DNA from: Keguizhuia sedimenti
GTDB lineage: Bacteria > Pseudomonadota > Gammaproteobacteria > Burkholderiales > Burkholderiaceae_D
Direction of reading: 5' to 3'
DNA: 58,955 nt
Assembly: GCA_030715135.1 (NCBI GenBank)
Contig: JAUYVH010000018.1
Coordinates: 1 to 58,955, forward strand
A program made the translations under genes and the position numbers. Within the stretch, counting starts at the first letter, position 1. Each line of letters opens with the position of its first letter. This document shows positions 1-10,137 of this stretch, piece by piece. The notes beneath the pieces were generated by a model that was not told where the DNA came from, did not search any database, and was given only the letters and a program-made list of their open reading frames with translations.

Positions 1-89
1 ATTGTTCATCAGTAAGTCGTTTCCTGTTCGCCATTTCAGCACCCGGTTTGCCTGAAATTCGAGCAGACCGGTATTTATGAAATGAGTTC
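1..89 (-). mobile_element. IS5-family insertion sequence, 5' end (truncated by window edge)
   Basis: The terminal sequence GGTATTTATGAAATGAGTTC at 70-89 is the exact reverse complement of the sequence at 58501-58520, where it forms the other end of an IS5-type element. On the minus strand an ATG at 34-32 opens a reading frame beginning MANRKRLTDEQ, typical of an IS5-family transposase N-terminus, and runs off the window. The element is followed by TA at 90-91, the dinucleotide that also flanks the right-hand copy. Only eleven codons are visible, so the family call rests mainly on the shared terminus and the C-terminal half at the other edge. Confidence 0.75.
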
Positions 90-698
90 TAGTATCTTCA
101 GCCGATAACCTAGCAACTTTCATGCAGCGACAATTGAAATGTCTACAATTGGCCGATTCTGCTGAAAAGTATCAAGGCAACCTTTGATCTGGTATTGAGC
201 ACACAAAATCATGCTGAAAGTAAAAAGAATTGTTTGAAATGAGTGCTAACTAATTCGATGTATGGATTAATCGAGCCGAATTCTCAGGGATTGATTCGTG
301 TAGTCTATGGATACCGTTCAATAATGATCTAAGGAATCCTGCCGTCTGCCTTTTTAATCAATATCGCTGCACAGATTATTCTTTGCATGTTTTATGGCGA
401 TTACACAAAGCATTTTCCGCATCGTGCTTACAAGTAGCAATCTGCTGCTCTGGACCATGACTATGTCGTAACGCAGTCTCGGAAAATGCGCAAAATTGGA
501 TCCAAATCGGAGTGTTATTGGGTTCGGACATGTATTGACAGCCACGATCTCTGCCGCCATGTGGCGCGAGTTACCATGAACTGCGCCATAATTGCCTCCC
601 TAGTATCCTAAACGTCGCTTATGTTGAGACACGTCTGTGCTGTGTGTTCACTTTTTGATGGTCTACCTGGTTCAAGTCCGATTCCGACACGCTCTTTC
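90..698. other. Intergenic, no supported gene
   Basis: About 600 bases between the IS end and the chemoreceptor. Short open frames exist but none has a convincing ribosome binding site or recognisable protein. A segment around 153-172 (ggccgattctgctgaaaag) resembles short sequences I have seen near decayed insertion elements, which would fit an IS graveyard, but this is from memory only. Confidence 0.4.
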
Positions 699-2249
699 TC
701 AGCACTGCATCGCGGAGCCGGATTTCACCTTGAATGCACTGACTACAACACTCAATTGTGCTGCCTGGTTTTGCATTGATTCCGCGGCTGCCGCAGCTTC
801 TTCCACTAAGGCCGCATTCTGCTGAGTCACTTGATCCATCTGCATGACAGCCTGATTGATCTGTTCAATGCCCATACTTTGCTCTTGGCTTGCTGCCGTT
901 ATCTCTGCCATTATGTCAGTGACACGTGCTACGCTTGCCACCACTTCATTCATGGTCGACCCTGCTTGACCGACAAGTCTGCTGCCAACATGAACTTTCG
1001 CAACAGAGTCCTCGATTAGCGACTTGATCTCTTTGGCGGCTCCCGCACTGCGTTGTGCCAAGTTGCGCACCTCAGTCGCGACGACTGCAAACCCCCGGCC
1101 CTGCTCGCCTGCGCGCGCAGCTTCAACTGCAGCATTGAGCGCAAGAATATTGGTTTGGAAAGCAATCCCGTCGATCACACCAATAATGTCAGCAATTTTT
1201 TTGGCTGATTCCGTAATCGAGTCCATCGTATCTACCACATTCGCTACAACCTGGCCGCCCTTGACGGCGGTTTCTGAAGCTACTTGGACTAACTGGTTTG
1301 CTTGACGGGCGTTGTCTGCGTTCTGCTTGACCGTAGAAGTTAATTCTTCCATCGACGATGCAGTTTCTTCAAGCGAGCTAGCCTGCTCTTCAGTCCGTGC
1401 AGAGAGATCGAGATTTCCTGACGCAATTTGGGTTGAAGCGGTAGCAATGGTTTCGGTGCCAGCACGCACTTGGGATACCAGCGCCGCCAGACTAGCCTGC
1501 ATTGTCTTCATGGCAAACAGAAGGCTCGATTGATTTTTCTCATCCAGTATGATTGTTGCCGACAGATCGCCTGCAGCTATTTCTGCAGCAATCTCTACTG
1601 CGTAATCCGGTTCACCGCCAAGCTGGTTCATCACGCTTCGTGTTAGCCACACTGCAATGCCCGCACCAGCGAAGAGCGCCACAGCTGCGAGAACCAGGCT
1701 AGAGATAAGCCGCTCCTGAGTTTCCTTTTCAAGTTCAGTTTCAGCTGCCGCGACCTCTGAGTTTTTGGTCTTGGTAAGCTCGATGAGGCTGCTTCGTATC
1801 TGTCTCCACAATGGCGTTTCATCTTTGTTGAGGGCAGCAATAGCAGCAGGCCCATCAGTTTTAGCCAGTCCAACGATCTGCTGCTGGATCTTCGCTTGTT
1901 TTGCTTGTAAGTGCTGGATCTCATTTAGTGTTTGGCTCACCTTTGGATCATGTTGCGCAATTTGCTGCGCTGTCTGGAGGGCTTCGGTAAAGCCCTTTGA
2001 AGCCGTCTCCAAGTTTGTATAAGCCTGGCGATTTCCAGGATCCAGCACAATATTACGTAAGGCCTGCCCCATTTGAAGGCCTTGAGCGTAGAGAGTCGTA
2101 CTGGCGCTTAGGAATTTTTGGTCTTTATCCAGAAATGTATCGAACTTTTCAGTCGTTTTTTGCATGCCGTTGAGCGCAACGGCTAACGCAACAACGAATA
2201 ATCCACAAACTACCGACATTGACACAAATAGCTTGGTTCTTAACCTCAT
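699..2249 (-). CDS. Methyl-accepting chemotaxis protein
   Basis: Transmembrane chemoreceptor that signals through CheW/CheA to the flagellar motor. The N-terminus has a membrane helix (about residues 7-26), then a periplasmic helical-bundle region of roughly 150 residues without a recognisable dCache/PAS fold, a second helix near residues 181-203, HAMP and the long cytoplasmic coiled coil. The highly conserved hairpin tip is present ([20 protein letters not shown]). No NWETF-type CheR/CheB tail is seen; the protein ends in AMQC. An upstream ATG at 2279 is possible, but 2249 has a GAAAGAG Shine-Dalgarno about 8 bases ahead and is preferred. It stands alone with no che genes nearby, so the ligand is unknown. 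Confidence 0.93.
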   Translation of the reverse strand: MRLRTKLFVSMSVVCGLFVVALAVALNGMQKTTEKFDTFLDKDQKFLSASTTLYAQGLQMGQALRNIVLDPGNRQAYTNLETASKGFTEALQTAQQIAQHDPKVSQTLNEIQHLQAKQAKIQQQIVGLAKTDGPAAIAALNKDETPLWRQIRSSLIELTKTKNSEVAAAETELEKETQERLISSLVLAAVALFAGAGIAVWLTRSVMNQLGGEPDYAVEIAAEIAAGDLSATIILDEKNQSSLLFAMKTMQASLAALVSQVRAGTETIATASTQIASGNLDLSARTEEQASSLEETASSMEELTSTVKQNADNARQANQLVQVASETAVKGGQVVANVVDTMDSITESAKKIADIIGVIDGIAFQTNILALNAAVEAARAGEQGRGFAVVATEVRNLAQRSAGAAKEIKSLIEDSVAKVHVGSRLVGQAGSTMNEVVASVARVTDIMAEITAASQEQSMGIEQINQAVMQMDQVTQQNAALVEEAAAAAESMQNQAAQLSVVVSAFKVKSGSAMQC

Positions 2250-2495
2250 TTGCAACTCTTTCAAAAATAAATGCAGCACAATTGTTAATTTTCTTATATG
2301 TAACTATATGGGTATATACATAACGACGCATAGTTACCAAAAGACATCACCAACCTCTATTACGGATTTTTCGGCAATTTCTGAAGAGAAACTTACCGAA
2401 AATGACGCGTTTTTTAAATTTGCTTTTAGTTATTGCACTTCGCGCCTTCTCTCTATGGCTATGATGGTCGGTGGACCAGGTAGCACGATGGGCGG

Positions 2496-2803
2496 GGCAT
2501 GATGGGTCAGATGGGAATTAATGGGCAGAGCCATTCGACATGCAGCGCATCGACCAGCGCATTGCGCTCGGCAGCGTTGAAGTGTAGGCGGAACAGAGCG
2601 CGATGCGCCCTCACCTGCTGCATATCCACGGCGTGCGTTTCAGTGTCGTGGCTGAAAAGACACGGTGCTCTTTGAAGATGAGGTGAAACTATTGCCCGAA
2701 TTTACCCAGCCGGCATCAGCGGATGCACCCTTCATGTATCACTGCCATATTCTCGAACATGAAAATGCCGGAATGATGGGACAGTTCCTCGTCTCGAGAT
2801 CAT
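2496..2803 (+). pseudogene. Multicopper oxidase C-terminal remnant
   Basis: Frame-by-frame reading recovers the C-terminal cupredoxin domain of a CueO/CotA-like multicopper oxidase in pieces: GMMGQMGINGQS, then after a shift FDMQRIDQRIALGSVEV with a stop where Trp is expected, then LLHIHGVRF, and finally the T1/T3 copper motif MYHCHILEHENAGMMGQF near 2730-2790. At least two frameshifts and one stop separate the pieces and the first two domains are absent, so this is a decayed fragment. No intact copper-resistance gene lies beside it. Confidence 0.85.
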
Positions 2804-3338
2804 TTAGCGGCTCCAGTTTGCTGGCCTTTGTGTTATATCCTCTGCAACTTTTGTACTGGGCGCAATGGTCGCTGTGCTAACTTGATCGTTGCGGATTAGA
2901 AAGCCCGGTCGCACTCGATCAATCAAACGGTTTTCTTTCTTCAGCGTGCAGCCAATAAACCATCGGTCTGCGGATGAATGCTTGGAACTGGGCATAAATG
3001 GATCGGCGCTAGGTGAATACAACAGGCCGGCTGAAATGACGCCCCGCGCAGTACGTCATACGTGCGGCATCGGCGCCCGGATAGATTAAAACTGGTAGTG
3101 ACGTTGACGAGTGCACCAGCAACCAGATAGTCAGCCAATGCACCAAGTTACATAACTGCTCCTCCTTTGTCCTTTTGTTTTTCTCGATACTGCAAGTTTT
3201 AACCGCTTCCATTCACTCCGCTTGATATTTGCGCTTGCGACTTCGTGCATATCATGAGCTCTGGATGTACAAGCCGTGCTGCTCCTTTGCCGGTAGAATG
3301 AAAAATTACATCAAAATTATTACAGTAAAGATTGAATT
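2804..3338. other. Intergenic, no supported gene
   Basis: About 530 bases between the oxidase remnant and the kinase. The minus strand carries a strong Shine-Dalgarno (aggaggagcagtt, near 3149-3161) followed directly by ATG TAA, with an open but unrecognised frame beyond it. This looks like another decayed gene start, possibly part of the same lost copper cluster (inference). Confidence 0.35.
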
Positions 3339-6212
3339 TTGGAAACGCTCTACGGGCCTAAAACGGATGAATCGCGCTGCCTGCCGGCATTTAGAGCAAC
3401 CGTGGCCATGGCAGCCCTTGCAAGCCATGAAAATTTGCAGGACCTTGCAAAGCGAAACGGCGTATCCATCGAGTTGGTGACGAAATGGAAACACGAACTG
3501 CTCAGTGACGCTGTCCGCGCTTTCGATGAGCCAACCGCGCATGCTGTTGGCAGTTCAGAAATTTCCAAACGTGAGTTAGCTCTCGCCATTGCAGAGAATT
3601 CCACGCAAGGATTCGCCATGATGGATGAGCGCGGCTACTGCATCTATGCCAACCATGCATGGCTGCAGATGACCGGCTATACCGCAGAAGAGCTCGGTTC
3701 TACGGTACTGCACGATCTGGTGCCTCGCCACTATCCGGATGGCCGCCCCTATCTTATGGCGGAATGCTTGACCGAACGCGCGCTGCCGGAAAACTTTGCA
3801 GTGTGCGCACACGAGGATCTGTTCTTCCGTAAAGACGGCACTGCCTTTCCGGTCATGTGTTCGGCAAGCCCAATCTTTAGAGACGGTCGCCGGGTCGCCA
3901 CGGTGATTGAAATTCGCGACATTACCGAACGAAAGCGCATCGACGAAGAATTGCGCCGCACGACCAAGCGTCAGGCATTTCAGCTTCAATTGGCTGAATG
4001 CTTGCGCGAGTTGTCAAATCCAGAAGAAATAACTGAAGCGGCAAGTCGTTTGCTCGGCCTGTATCTCAATGTGGGCCGGGTCGGCTACGCCGAAACAGAT
4101 TTAGCAGGAAAAAGGGTATCGGTACATCGTGACTGGACAAGCAGCGCCATGAGCAGCTTGGCCGGCGAAGCGCGGCCGCTGGATCGCTGCGGGTTGGCGA
4201 TCATCAATGAGCTACAAAATGGTACAACTGTGCGTCTCGATGACATTGTCGAAGACGAACGGTCGGCTCCCGACAGAGATGGCTATGCCTGCATTGGAGT
4301 TCGTTCAATGATTGCCGTGCCGCTGATCGAAGAGCATCGCCTGACCGCAATCCTTTACTTGCATGAGTCTGCGCCTCGTGCCTGGATGGAGGAAGAAGTA
4401 AGGCTGGCAGAAGATGCGGCGCGTTGGACATGGGAAGCCGTCAAGCATGCACGCGCCGAACAAACACTGCGCGAAGAGACACGCATGCTGGAACTGCTGA
4501 ACCAGACCGGCCAAATTGTTTCGTCAACATTGGACATGCAGACACTGCTGCAGTCCATTACCGACACAGCGACGCAACTGAGCGGCGCACAATTTGGTGC
4601 TTTTTTCTATACCGCAAAGAACGAACAAGGCGATGCGTTCACGCTCTACACGCTGTCCGGTGCGCCGCGTGAAGCGTTTGATCAGTTTGGACACCCGCGC
4701 GCAACACCGCTGTTTGCACCAACGTTCAAGGGTGCGCCGGCAATTCGCAGTGATGATGTAACCAAGGATGCACGCTATGGAAAATGTGGGCCGCACCATG
4801 GCATGCCGCCCAAACATCTGCCGGTACGCAGCTATCTGGCAGTGCCGGTCACTGCGCGTTCCGGCGAAGTTCTGGGTGCACTGCTTTTTGGTCATCCGGA
4901 CGTTGGCGTCTTCACGGAGCGAACTGAAAGAATCATTGCCGGCGTGGCGTCTCAGGCAGCAGTTGCTATCGATAATGCGCGGCTCTACGAGCAAGCACAG
5001 AAAGCGGCCCAAGAGCGTGAAGATTTGCTGACCCGCGAACGCGCCGCGCGCGAAGAAGCCGAGCGGTTAAGCCGGATGAAAGATGAATTTCTCGCGATGC
5101 TTGCACATGAACTGCGCAATCCTTTGGCACCAATCAGCGCTGCCGCCGATCTGCTGAACATAATGTATGCCAATGATCCGCACGTGCAGCAGACCAGTGA
5201 AATCATCAGTCGCCAAGTGACACATATGACACGGCTGGTGGATGACTTGTTGGACGTGTCGCGCGTGACACGTGGTTTTGTCACATTGAACAAGGCCATC
5301 ATCGATTTCCGGCATGTGGTAGCCGGTGCGCTAGACCAGGTGCGCCCGCTGATTGAGCAAAAACGCCATCAAGTCGCTACCCGCCTGCCCAGCGAGCCGG
5401 TTTATGTACATGGTGATGAGACACGGCTGGTACAGACGGTTTCCAATATTCTCAACAACGCGGCCAAGTACACACCGGAAGATGGCAACATTGACATAAA
5501 GCTGAACATTGCGGACGAGCTGCTTCAGTTGCACATCAAAGATAACGGCTCCGGCATTGCACCAGAACTCTTGCCGGATGTTTTCGGACTGTTTACGCAA
5601 GGAGCCCGCACACTGGCGCGTTCGCAAGGTGGGCTGGGGCTAGGTCTGGCACTGGCAAAGAAACTGGTGGAGCTACATGGTGGCCAGGTGTCTGCATACA
5701 GCGCCGGACTCGGAAAAGGCAGTGAATTTATCGTTTCGCTGCCATTAGCATCTTCTGTGCCGCAGGCGCCAGACCAGGTGCATCCAGCACTAAAATTAGA
5801 TGCTTCAAAAAGTGGCACACTGCATCCGCAGGCGTTACGACTGACGATCGTCGATGACAATATCGATGCTGCCGACATGCTGGCGTCGCTGCTGCGCGCT
5901 CAGGGCCATACTGTTTCCGTTTACTACCGTGCGCAAGATGCGCTGAATTCAGCCACGCGCGACGTGCCACATGCTTTTCTGCTAGACATTGGCTTACCTG
6001 ACATGGACGGTTATGAATTGGCGCGCCGTTTGAGGGCGCAACCGGAAACGGCAGGATCAACACTGGTTGCTGTCACCGGTTACGGGCAGGCACAAGACCG
6101 GGAGCAATCCAGGGCGGCTGGTTTCTCGTTTCATTTAGTAAAGCCAGTAGATGTACACGCGCTTACCACGTTGCTAAAGGATATTGCTGCAGTACGAGTC
6201 ATGCAATCGTAA
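3339..6212 (+). CDS. Hybrid histidine kinase (HTH-PAS-GAF-GAF-HisKA-HATPase-REC) with transposase-like N-terminus
   Basis: A 957-aa soluble hybrid kinase without membrane helices. Residues about 18-63 resemble the helix-turn-helix of IS3-family OrfA (FRATVAMAAL..., LAKRNGVSIELVTKWKHELL). PAS follows (about 82-200), two GAF domains (about 215-375 and 388-550), a coiled linker, HisKA with phospho-acceptor His590 in MLAHELRNPL, HATPase_c with N, G1 and G2 boxes (NNAAKYT, DNGSGI, GGLGLGLAL), and a C-terminal receiver with Asp883 in LLDIGLPDMDG. The start is TTG at 3339 with only a weak Shine-Dalgarno. A start at the ATG at 3408 would cut into the HTH, so the longer form is preferred. No partner response regulator is adjacent. 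The signal is unknown. Confidence 0.9.
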   Translation: METLYGPKTDESRCLPAFRATVAMAALASHENLQDLAKRNGVSIELVTKWKHELLSDAVRAFDEPTAHAVGSSEISKRELALAIAENSTQGFAMMDERGYCIYANHAWLQMTGYTAEELGSTVLHDLVPRHYPDGRPYLMAECLTERALPENFAVCAHEDLFFRKDGTAFPVMCSASPIFRDGRRVATVIEIRDITERKRIDEELRRTTKRQAFQLQLAECLRELSNPEEITEAASRLLGLYLNVGRVGYAETDLAGKRVSVHRDWTSSAMSSLAGEARPLDRCGLAIINELQNGTTVRLDDIVEDERSAPDRDGYACIGVRSMIAVPLIEEHRLTAILYLHESAPRAWMEEEVRLAEDAARWTWEAVKHARAEQTLREETRMLELLNQTGQIVSSTLDMQTLLQSITDTATQLSGAQFGAFFYTAKNEQGDAFTLYTLSGAPREAFDQFGHPRATPLFAPTFKGAPAIRSDDVTKDARYGKCGPHHGMPPKHLPVRSYLAVPVTARSGEVLGALLFGHPDVGVFTERTERIIAGVASQAAVAIDNARLYEQAQKAAQEREDLLTRERAAREEAERLSRMKDEFLAMLAHELRNPLAPISAAADLLNIMYANDPHVQQTSEIISRQVTHMTRLVDDLLDVSRVTRGFVTLNKAIIDFRHVVAGALDQVRPLIEQKRHQVATRLPSEPVYVHGDETRLVQTVSNILNNAAKYTPEDGNIDIKLNIADELLQLHIKDNGSGIAPELLPDVFGLFTQGARTLARSQGGLGLGLALAKKLVELHGGQVSAYSAGLGKGSEFIVSLPLASSVPQAPDQVHPALKLDASKSGTLHPQALRLTIVDDNIDAADMLASLLRAQGHTVSVYYRAQDALNSATRDVPHAFLLDIGLPDMDGYELARRLRAQPETAGSTLVAVTGYGQAQDREQSRAAGFSFHLVKPVDVHALTTLLKDIAAVRVMQS

Positions 6213-6296
6213 TGCAAAGCAACCGTCTGATGCTTAACTCAGAAGATTTGCAAATACTGCCGACACGCCCTGCCAACAATTGCAATTTTTGTTCAT

Positions 6297-7172
6297 TTAT
6301 TCATCGATCTCCTTTCCAACCTTGAGGCGTGCACTCGAGCGCTCATCCTTGCGCACTAGAAGCAATGGGCATTTAGCTTCTTCCAGCAGGCGTTTGAATA
6401 CCAGTGCGCGCCCTGCTTCAAGGACGCCGTGCCAGCCGAGCGCAAGCACCGCGCTGGCATGAAGCGCGGCTTGCTCGAGCAGCACTGAAGCTGGATCGCC
6501 TCGTCGCAAGAGAACCTGCTCTATGCAGCTGCACTCCTCCGGCGTGCAGCCACTTAGCCCGCGTTTTACCATCTCATCCATTCTGCTAGGGTATTCGTAA
6601 TGTGGCGAATCGGCATAGGTTTTGAGTGGACTGTTCGCTGCGCCCGGACCATTCTCAACATGCAACACCGTTAATTTCAGCCGCAGCGAGGCAGCGAGCC
6701 GGACGGCGGTCTCAAGTGCATGGTCAGCCGCCATATCGCCGCTGGCGGCGGCCAGCATTGACGTCCAGGGTATTTCCTCGTGGTATCGGATGGGAAGCAA
6801 TATCACCGGCACCGGGCTGCGCTCGATGATGGCATGTGCCACCGTGCCCAGCAGACAAGATTGCTTGAGCCCGACTGATGCCGATTCACCTCGCGCACTC
6901 ATTACGACAAGATTGATTTCATAAGTTGTGATAGCGCTCAGCACGGCGTCCTCTGCTTTTCCCAGCAATTGATGCACGACGACATCTGGCCGCTTCGCTC
7001 CGACGACGTGCAAGCGGGCAAGTGCCTCATTCCCAGGAAGCGGCTGCTTCGCGGCATGCAGGACATGTAATGTGGCACCGAGTGCTTCCGCCAGCCACAG
7101 TGCGCAACCGGCTCCTTTGGCCGCTTCGGGCGAGCCGTCAAGAGGCAGCAAAATTGAAGTAAAGCGCTTCAT
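6297..7172 (-). CDS. Universal stress protein, tandem UspA domains
   Basis: A 291-aa protein with two Usp domains, about 1-127 and 133-273. Each opens with the typical beta-strand; the first reads ILLPLDGSPEA. The ATP-loop region of the first copy is partly kept (SARGESASVGLKQ then LLGTVAHAI), while the second (LGWHGVLEAG) departs from G-x2-G-x9-G(S/T), so nucleotide binding may be restricted to one domain. Its ATG overlaps the stop codon of the upstream GH65 fusion gene (TGATG), which implies translational coupling and shared expression with glucoside phosphorolysis. Confidence 0.9.
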   Translation of the reverse strand: MKRFTSILLPLDGSPEAAKGAGCALWLAEALGATLHVLHAAKQPLPGNEALARLHVVGAKRPDVVVHQLLGKAEDAVLSAITTYEINLVVMSARGESASVGLKQSCLLGTVAHAIIERSPVPVILLPIRYHEEIPWTSMLAAASGDMAADHALETAVRLAASLRLKLTVLHVENGPGAANSPLKTYADSPHYEYPSRMDEMVKRGLSGCTPEECSCIEQVLLRRGDPASVLLEQAALHASAVLALGWHGVLEAGRALVFKRLLEEAKCPLLLVRKDERSSARLKVGKEIDE

Positions 7173-10012
7173 CAGCGATGATCCTTGTCAGACGTTCGGG
7201 AAACGGTCAACGGGTAGGCGCGGCCGCGGTATATCAGCGACAATTCCACCCGGTCCCACCCGGCTGGAAGCCGCTGCGCTGCACATGGCCCTGCATGGGG
7301 ACCTTCTTCATCGAAGCTGACGCCGAGAAATCCAAAAACGAGGGCTTGCCACGTCCCGCCCATGGCTGCGGGATGGATGCCCAGCGTACTGTTTTCCATT
7401 GCATTCGAAAGATCGAGCCACAGACTTTGCTTCCAGTAGCGCTCGGCATCCTCCTGCAGCCCGATTCGGGCTGCAATCGCTGCATGGACAGCCGGCGAAA
7501 GGCTGCTGCCATGATCGGTCAGGGGCTCGTAATAACGATAATTTGCCGCAACGATTTCGTCTGAAAATGCTGTCGGAAATAATAGCGGCAGCATCAATAC
7601 ATCTGCCTGCTTGAGCAGCTTGAGCCCGTTAATCTGTTGCCAGTCAAACAGCCTGCTGACCGGGGCTTTAAAGCGCTCTGCTTTGGGAAGAGGATAATCG
7701 GCCAGCGTAAAGAATCCTTCAAATTGCTCAATAACGCCATGCTCGTCAGGCAACGGGATATACAAGGACTCCGCGAGAGTTGCCCACTCCTGGGCTTCGG
7801 CCAGGTTTGTTCCTAAGTGTCGCGCAGCCTCTGCCGCCTGGTTCAGATTGAAGCGCGCCATCCAGTTGGTATAGGCATTGTCATCGACTGAATGATGGTA
7901 TTCATCGGGCCCAACGACGCCGCGGATATGATAATGCCGCTCGCCGCGCGTCACGCGGCTTGTCCAGAAACGCGCCGTTTCGAACAGGATCTCCGCACCC
8001 GGACCGACTAGAAATTGTTCATCGCCAGTTGTCTCCCAATAGCGCCAGACTGCATAAGCAATGTCCGCACTTACGTGGATCTGCTGGGTACCTGTGAAGA
8101 TCGGAATTTCCTTGCCGGTGCTTTTAAGTACAATTTTGCTGGGTGTGACATCGTCGCCGGTCACGCTCGATTCCCAGGCATAACATGCTCCGCGGTACCC
8201 CAGTTCGCGCGCTCGGCGGCGGGCGCCATCAAGCGTGTGATGACGGTAAAGGAGCAGACTGCGCGCCCGTGCAGGTTCAGTATGCAGGTAGAACGGCAAC
8301 ATGAAAATTTCCGTATCCCAGAATACATGCCCCTCGTATGCGCGCCCGGACAGCGTGCGCGCACCGATTGAAACACGCGCATCATCCCCTGCCGGCAATC
8401 TAAGGTGATAACTGCCGAAGCGAAGCGCCTGTTCAATGGAGGGACGGCCCTGCACCCGGATGTCAGCCCTGCTCCAGAAGTCTTTCCACCTGCTCGCATG
8501 CATCTCCAGCAACGCATCAAAATCCTTTTCTGAAAACGACTGCAAATGCGCCATCGCCGCTTCTGCCGGGTTTTCAATATCGCGACTGGTAAATATGGAT
8601 ATCAGGCGACGCATAGTACTGGACGTATGCAAAACCGCCCGTGAGGCGATGCAAATTTGAATGGCAGAGCCTCGCGTTACGTACCTTACCAATTCCAGCT
8701 TGCCTGAAATGGTATGGTCAAGCCGCTCAAGATGAGGATGCCTGGTCGACAGGTCTTGACAGTCGACGATGGCATCGATCTGCACAGTTCCCCAATGATT
8801 TTCCGGGAAGACCTCCACCTCCTGAAGCAGTAAATGGGGGTCGGCCAGCGAAGCACAACGCTGCGTGCGCACCGCAGTCCGCCGTCCGCCCGGCGATTCG
8901 AACAGGGTTTCACTGTGCAGCACCCCGCTGCGCAAATCGAGCACACGGCGAAGTTCGCGGCCATAGATGCCGCCAAAGTCAAGCGGCTGGCCTTCGATGG
9001 AGATCTTCAGTTGGAACGGAAACGGCAGCGGAACAAGCTCAGCATAGGTATTCGCCGCACGGTCCGGTGTAAGAAACTCTACTTCCGAATACGGCAAGTC
9101 GCTGCGCTTGCTATCGAAAACTCCTGCAATGAAGAGATCGGACTGTGATTCAGGCAAGGGAGCGTCAAGTGCGCCGCGCACCCCTAGATAACCATTCCCA
9201 ATGGTAAAAAGGCTTTCCATCTGGCGCTCGCGGGCACGGTCGAAGCCTTCTTGTTCGATGTGCCAGGCAACTTCTTCCTGTCGTGCTCGGAACGCGGTTT
9301 CCAAATCCTCGATTCCCAGCGCAGCAAGGTCCGGCACGACGATATCCGCACCTCCTGCCTGTAGCGCTGCCGCATTTCCACCGCGGTCGATCCCCACCAC
9401 CAGGCCGAATTCCCCGCGGCGGCCCGCCTGCACGCCGGCGACGGCATCTTCCAGAATCAGTGCGTGGGCCGGCGTAACACCAAGCCATCCGGCTGCATGC
9501 AGGAACATATCGGGATAAGGCTTGCCGGGTAAGTGCAAGGTGTCAAGATCATTGCCGTCCAGGCAGGCGTCGAAAAGGTCTTTGATGCCGGCGGACTGTA
9601 AAATCGCACGGCCATGACGGCTGGACGTTGCCACGCCTATCTTCACATCGCGTGCGCGGAGCTTTTGGATCAAGTCAAGTGTCGACGGATATGTCTGTAC
9701 ACCCTGCTCTTTCACGAGACGCTCGAACAGTTCATCCTTGCGGCCGGCAAGAAGCGCCTCCGTGTCCGGGGAAATCGCAATCTCTCGTTCCTGTAGAAAA
9801 CTGCGCACTCCTTCCTGACGCGGCTTGCCATCGACATAAGTACGATATTCCGTTTGCTCGTCAAATGGCCGGAACGGCGCACCGTGGGCCTGTGCCCGAA
9901 GGAATTCGTCGAATGTCTGCTTCCATGCGGCGGCATGCAGTTCCGCAGTCCTGGTAACGACGCCATCCATGTCGAAAAGTGCAGCTCTTAAGCTTCCATT
10001 GACCAGGGCCAT
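7172..10012 (-). CDS. Beta-phosphoglucomutase-like HAD / GH65 disaccharide phosphorylase fusion
   Basis: A 946-aa two-enzyme fusion. Residues 1-240 form a HAD-IA domain of beta-phosphoglucomutase type: DMDGVV with catalytic Asp14 and Asp16, the cap motif TRTAELHAAAWK, motif II ATSS and motif III LEDAVAGVQAG. Residues about 255-930 are a glycoside hydrolase family 65 (alpha/alpha)6 protein with the general acid Glu704 in GPDEYHH. TDHGSSLSPAVHA matches the phosphate-binding loop of GH65 phosphorylases rather than hydrolases. Phosphorolysis of an alpha-glucoside (trehalose, maltose or kojibiose type) would give beta-glucose-1-phosphate, which the N-terminal domain could convert to glucose-6-phosphate. 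Substrate cannot be told from sequence alone. HAD/GH65 fusions are also known in actinobacteria (Rv2006-like). Confidence 0.9.
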   Translation of the reverse strand: MALVNGSLRAALFDMDGVVTRTAELHAAAWKQTFDEFLRAQAHGAPFRPFDEQTEYRTYVDGKPRQEGVRSFLQEREIAISPDTEALLAGRKDELFERLVKEQGVQTYPSTLDLIQKLRARDVKIGVATSSRHGRAILQSAGIKDLFDACLDGNDLDTLHLPGKPYPDMFLHAAGWLGVTPAHALILEDAVAGVQAGRRGEFGLVVGIDRGGNAAALQAGGADIVVPDLAALGIEDLETAFRARQEEVAWHIEQEGFDRARERQMESLFTIGNGYLGVRGALDAPLPESQSDLFIAGVFDSKRSDLPYSEVEFLTPDRAANTYAELVPLPFPFQLKISIEGQPLDFGGIYGRELRRVLDLRSGVLHSETLFESPGGRRTAVRTQRCASLADPHLLLQEVEVFPENHWGTVQIDAIVDCQDLSTRHPHLERLDHTISGKLELVRYVTRGSAIQICIASRAVLHTSSTMRRLISIFTSRDIENPAEAAMAHLQSFSEKDFDALLEMHASRWKDFWSRADIRVQGRPSIEQALRFGSYHLRLPAGDDARVSIGARTLSGRAYEGHVFWDTEIFMLPFYLHTEPARARSLLLYRHHTLDGARRRARELGYRGACYAWESSVTGDDVTPSKIVLKSTGKEIPIFTGTQQIHVSADIAYAVWRYWETTGDEQFLVGPGAEILFETARFWTSRVTRGERHYHIRGVVGPDEYHHSVDDNAYTNWMARFNLNQAAEAARHLGTNLAEAQEWATLAESLYIPLPDEHGVIEQFEGFFTLADYPLPKAERFKAPVSRLFDWQQINGLKLLKQADVLMLPLLFPTAFSDEIVAANYRYYEPLTDHGSSLSPAVHAAIAARIGLQEDAERYWKQSLWLDLSNAMENSTLGIHPAAMGGTWQALVFGFLGVSFDEEGPHAGPCAAQRLPAGWDRVELSLIYRGRAYPLTVSRTSDKDHR

Positions 10013-10137
10013 TTCCCGATTCCCAAGCGTGTATTCGAGTTGGCGATCGGCCTGCCGCTATGGCCGCTGCACTATGCAGCGCTATCGCCTGCAACCTATC
10101 TCTTCCTGCTGCCTACAAATGATTTCGTCTAAAGACC

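Noticed and set aside
354-560. 68-codon minus-strand frame near the left edge
   Set aside because: No ribosome binding site and no recognisable composition; left as intergenic.
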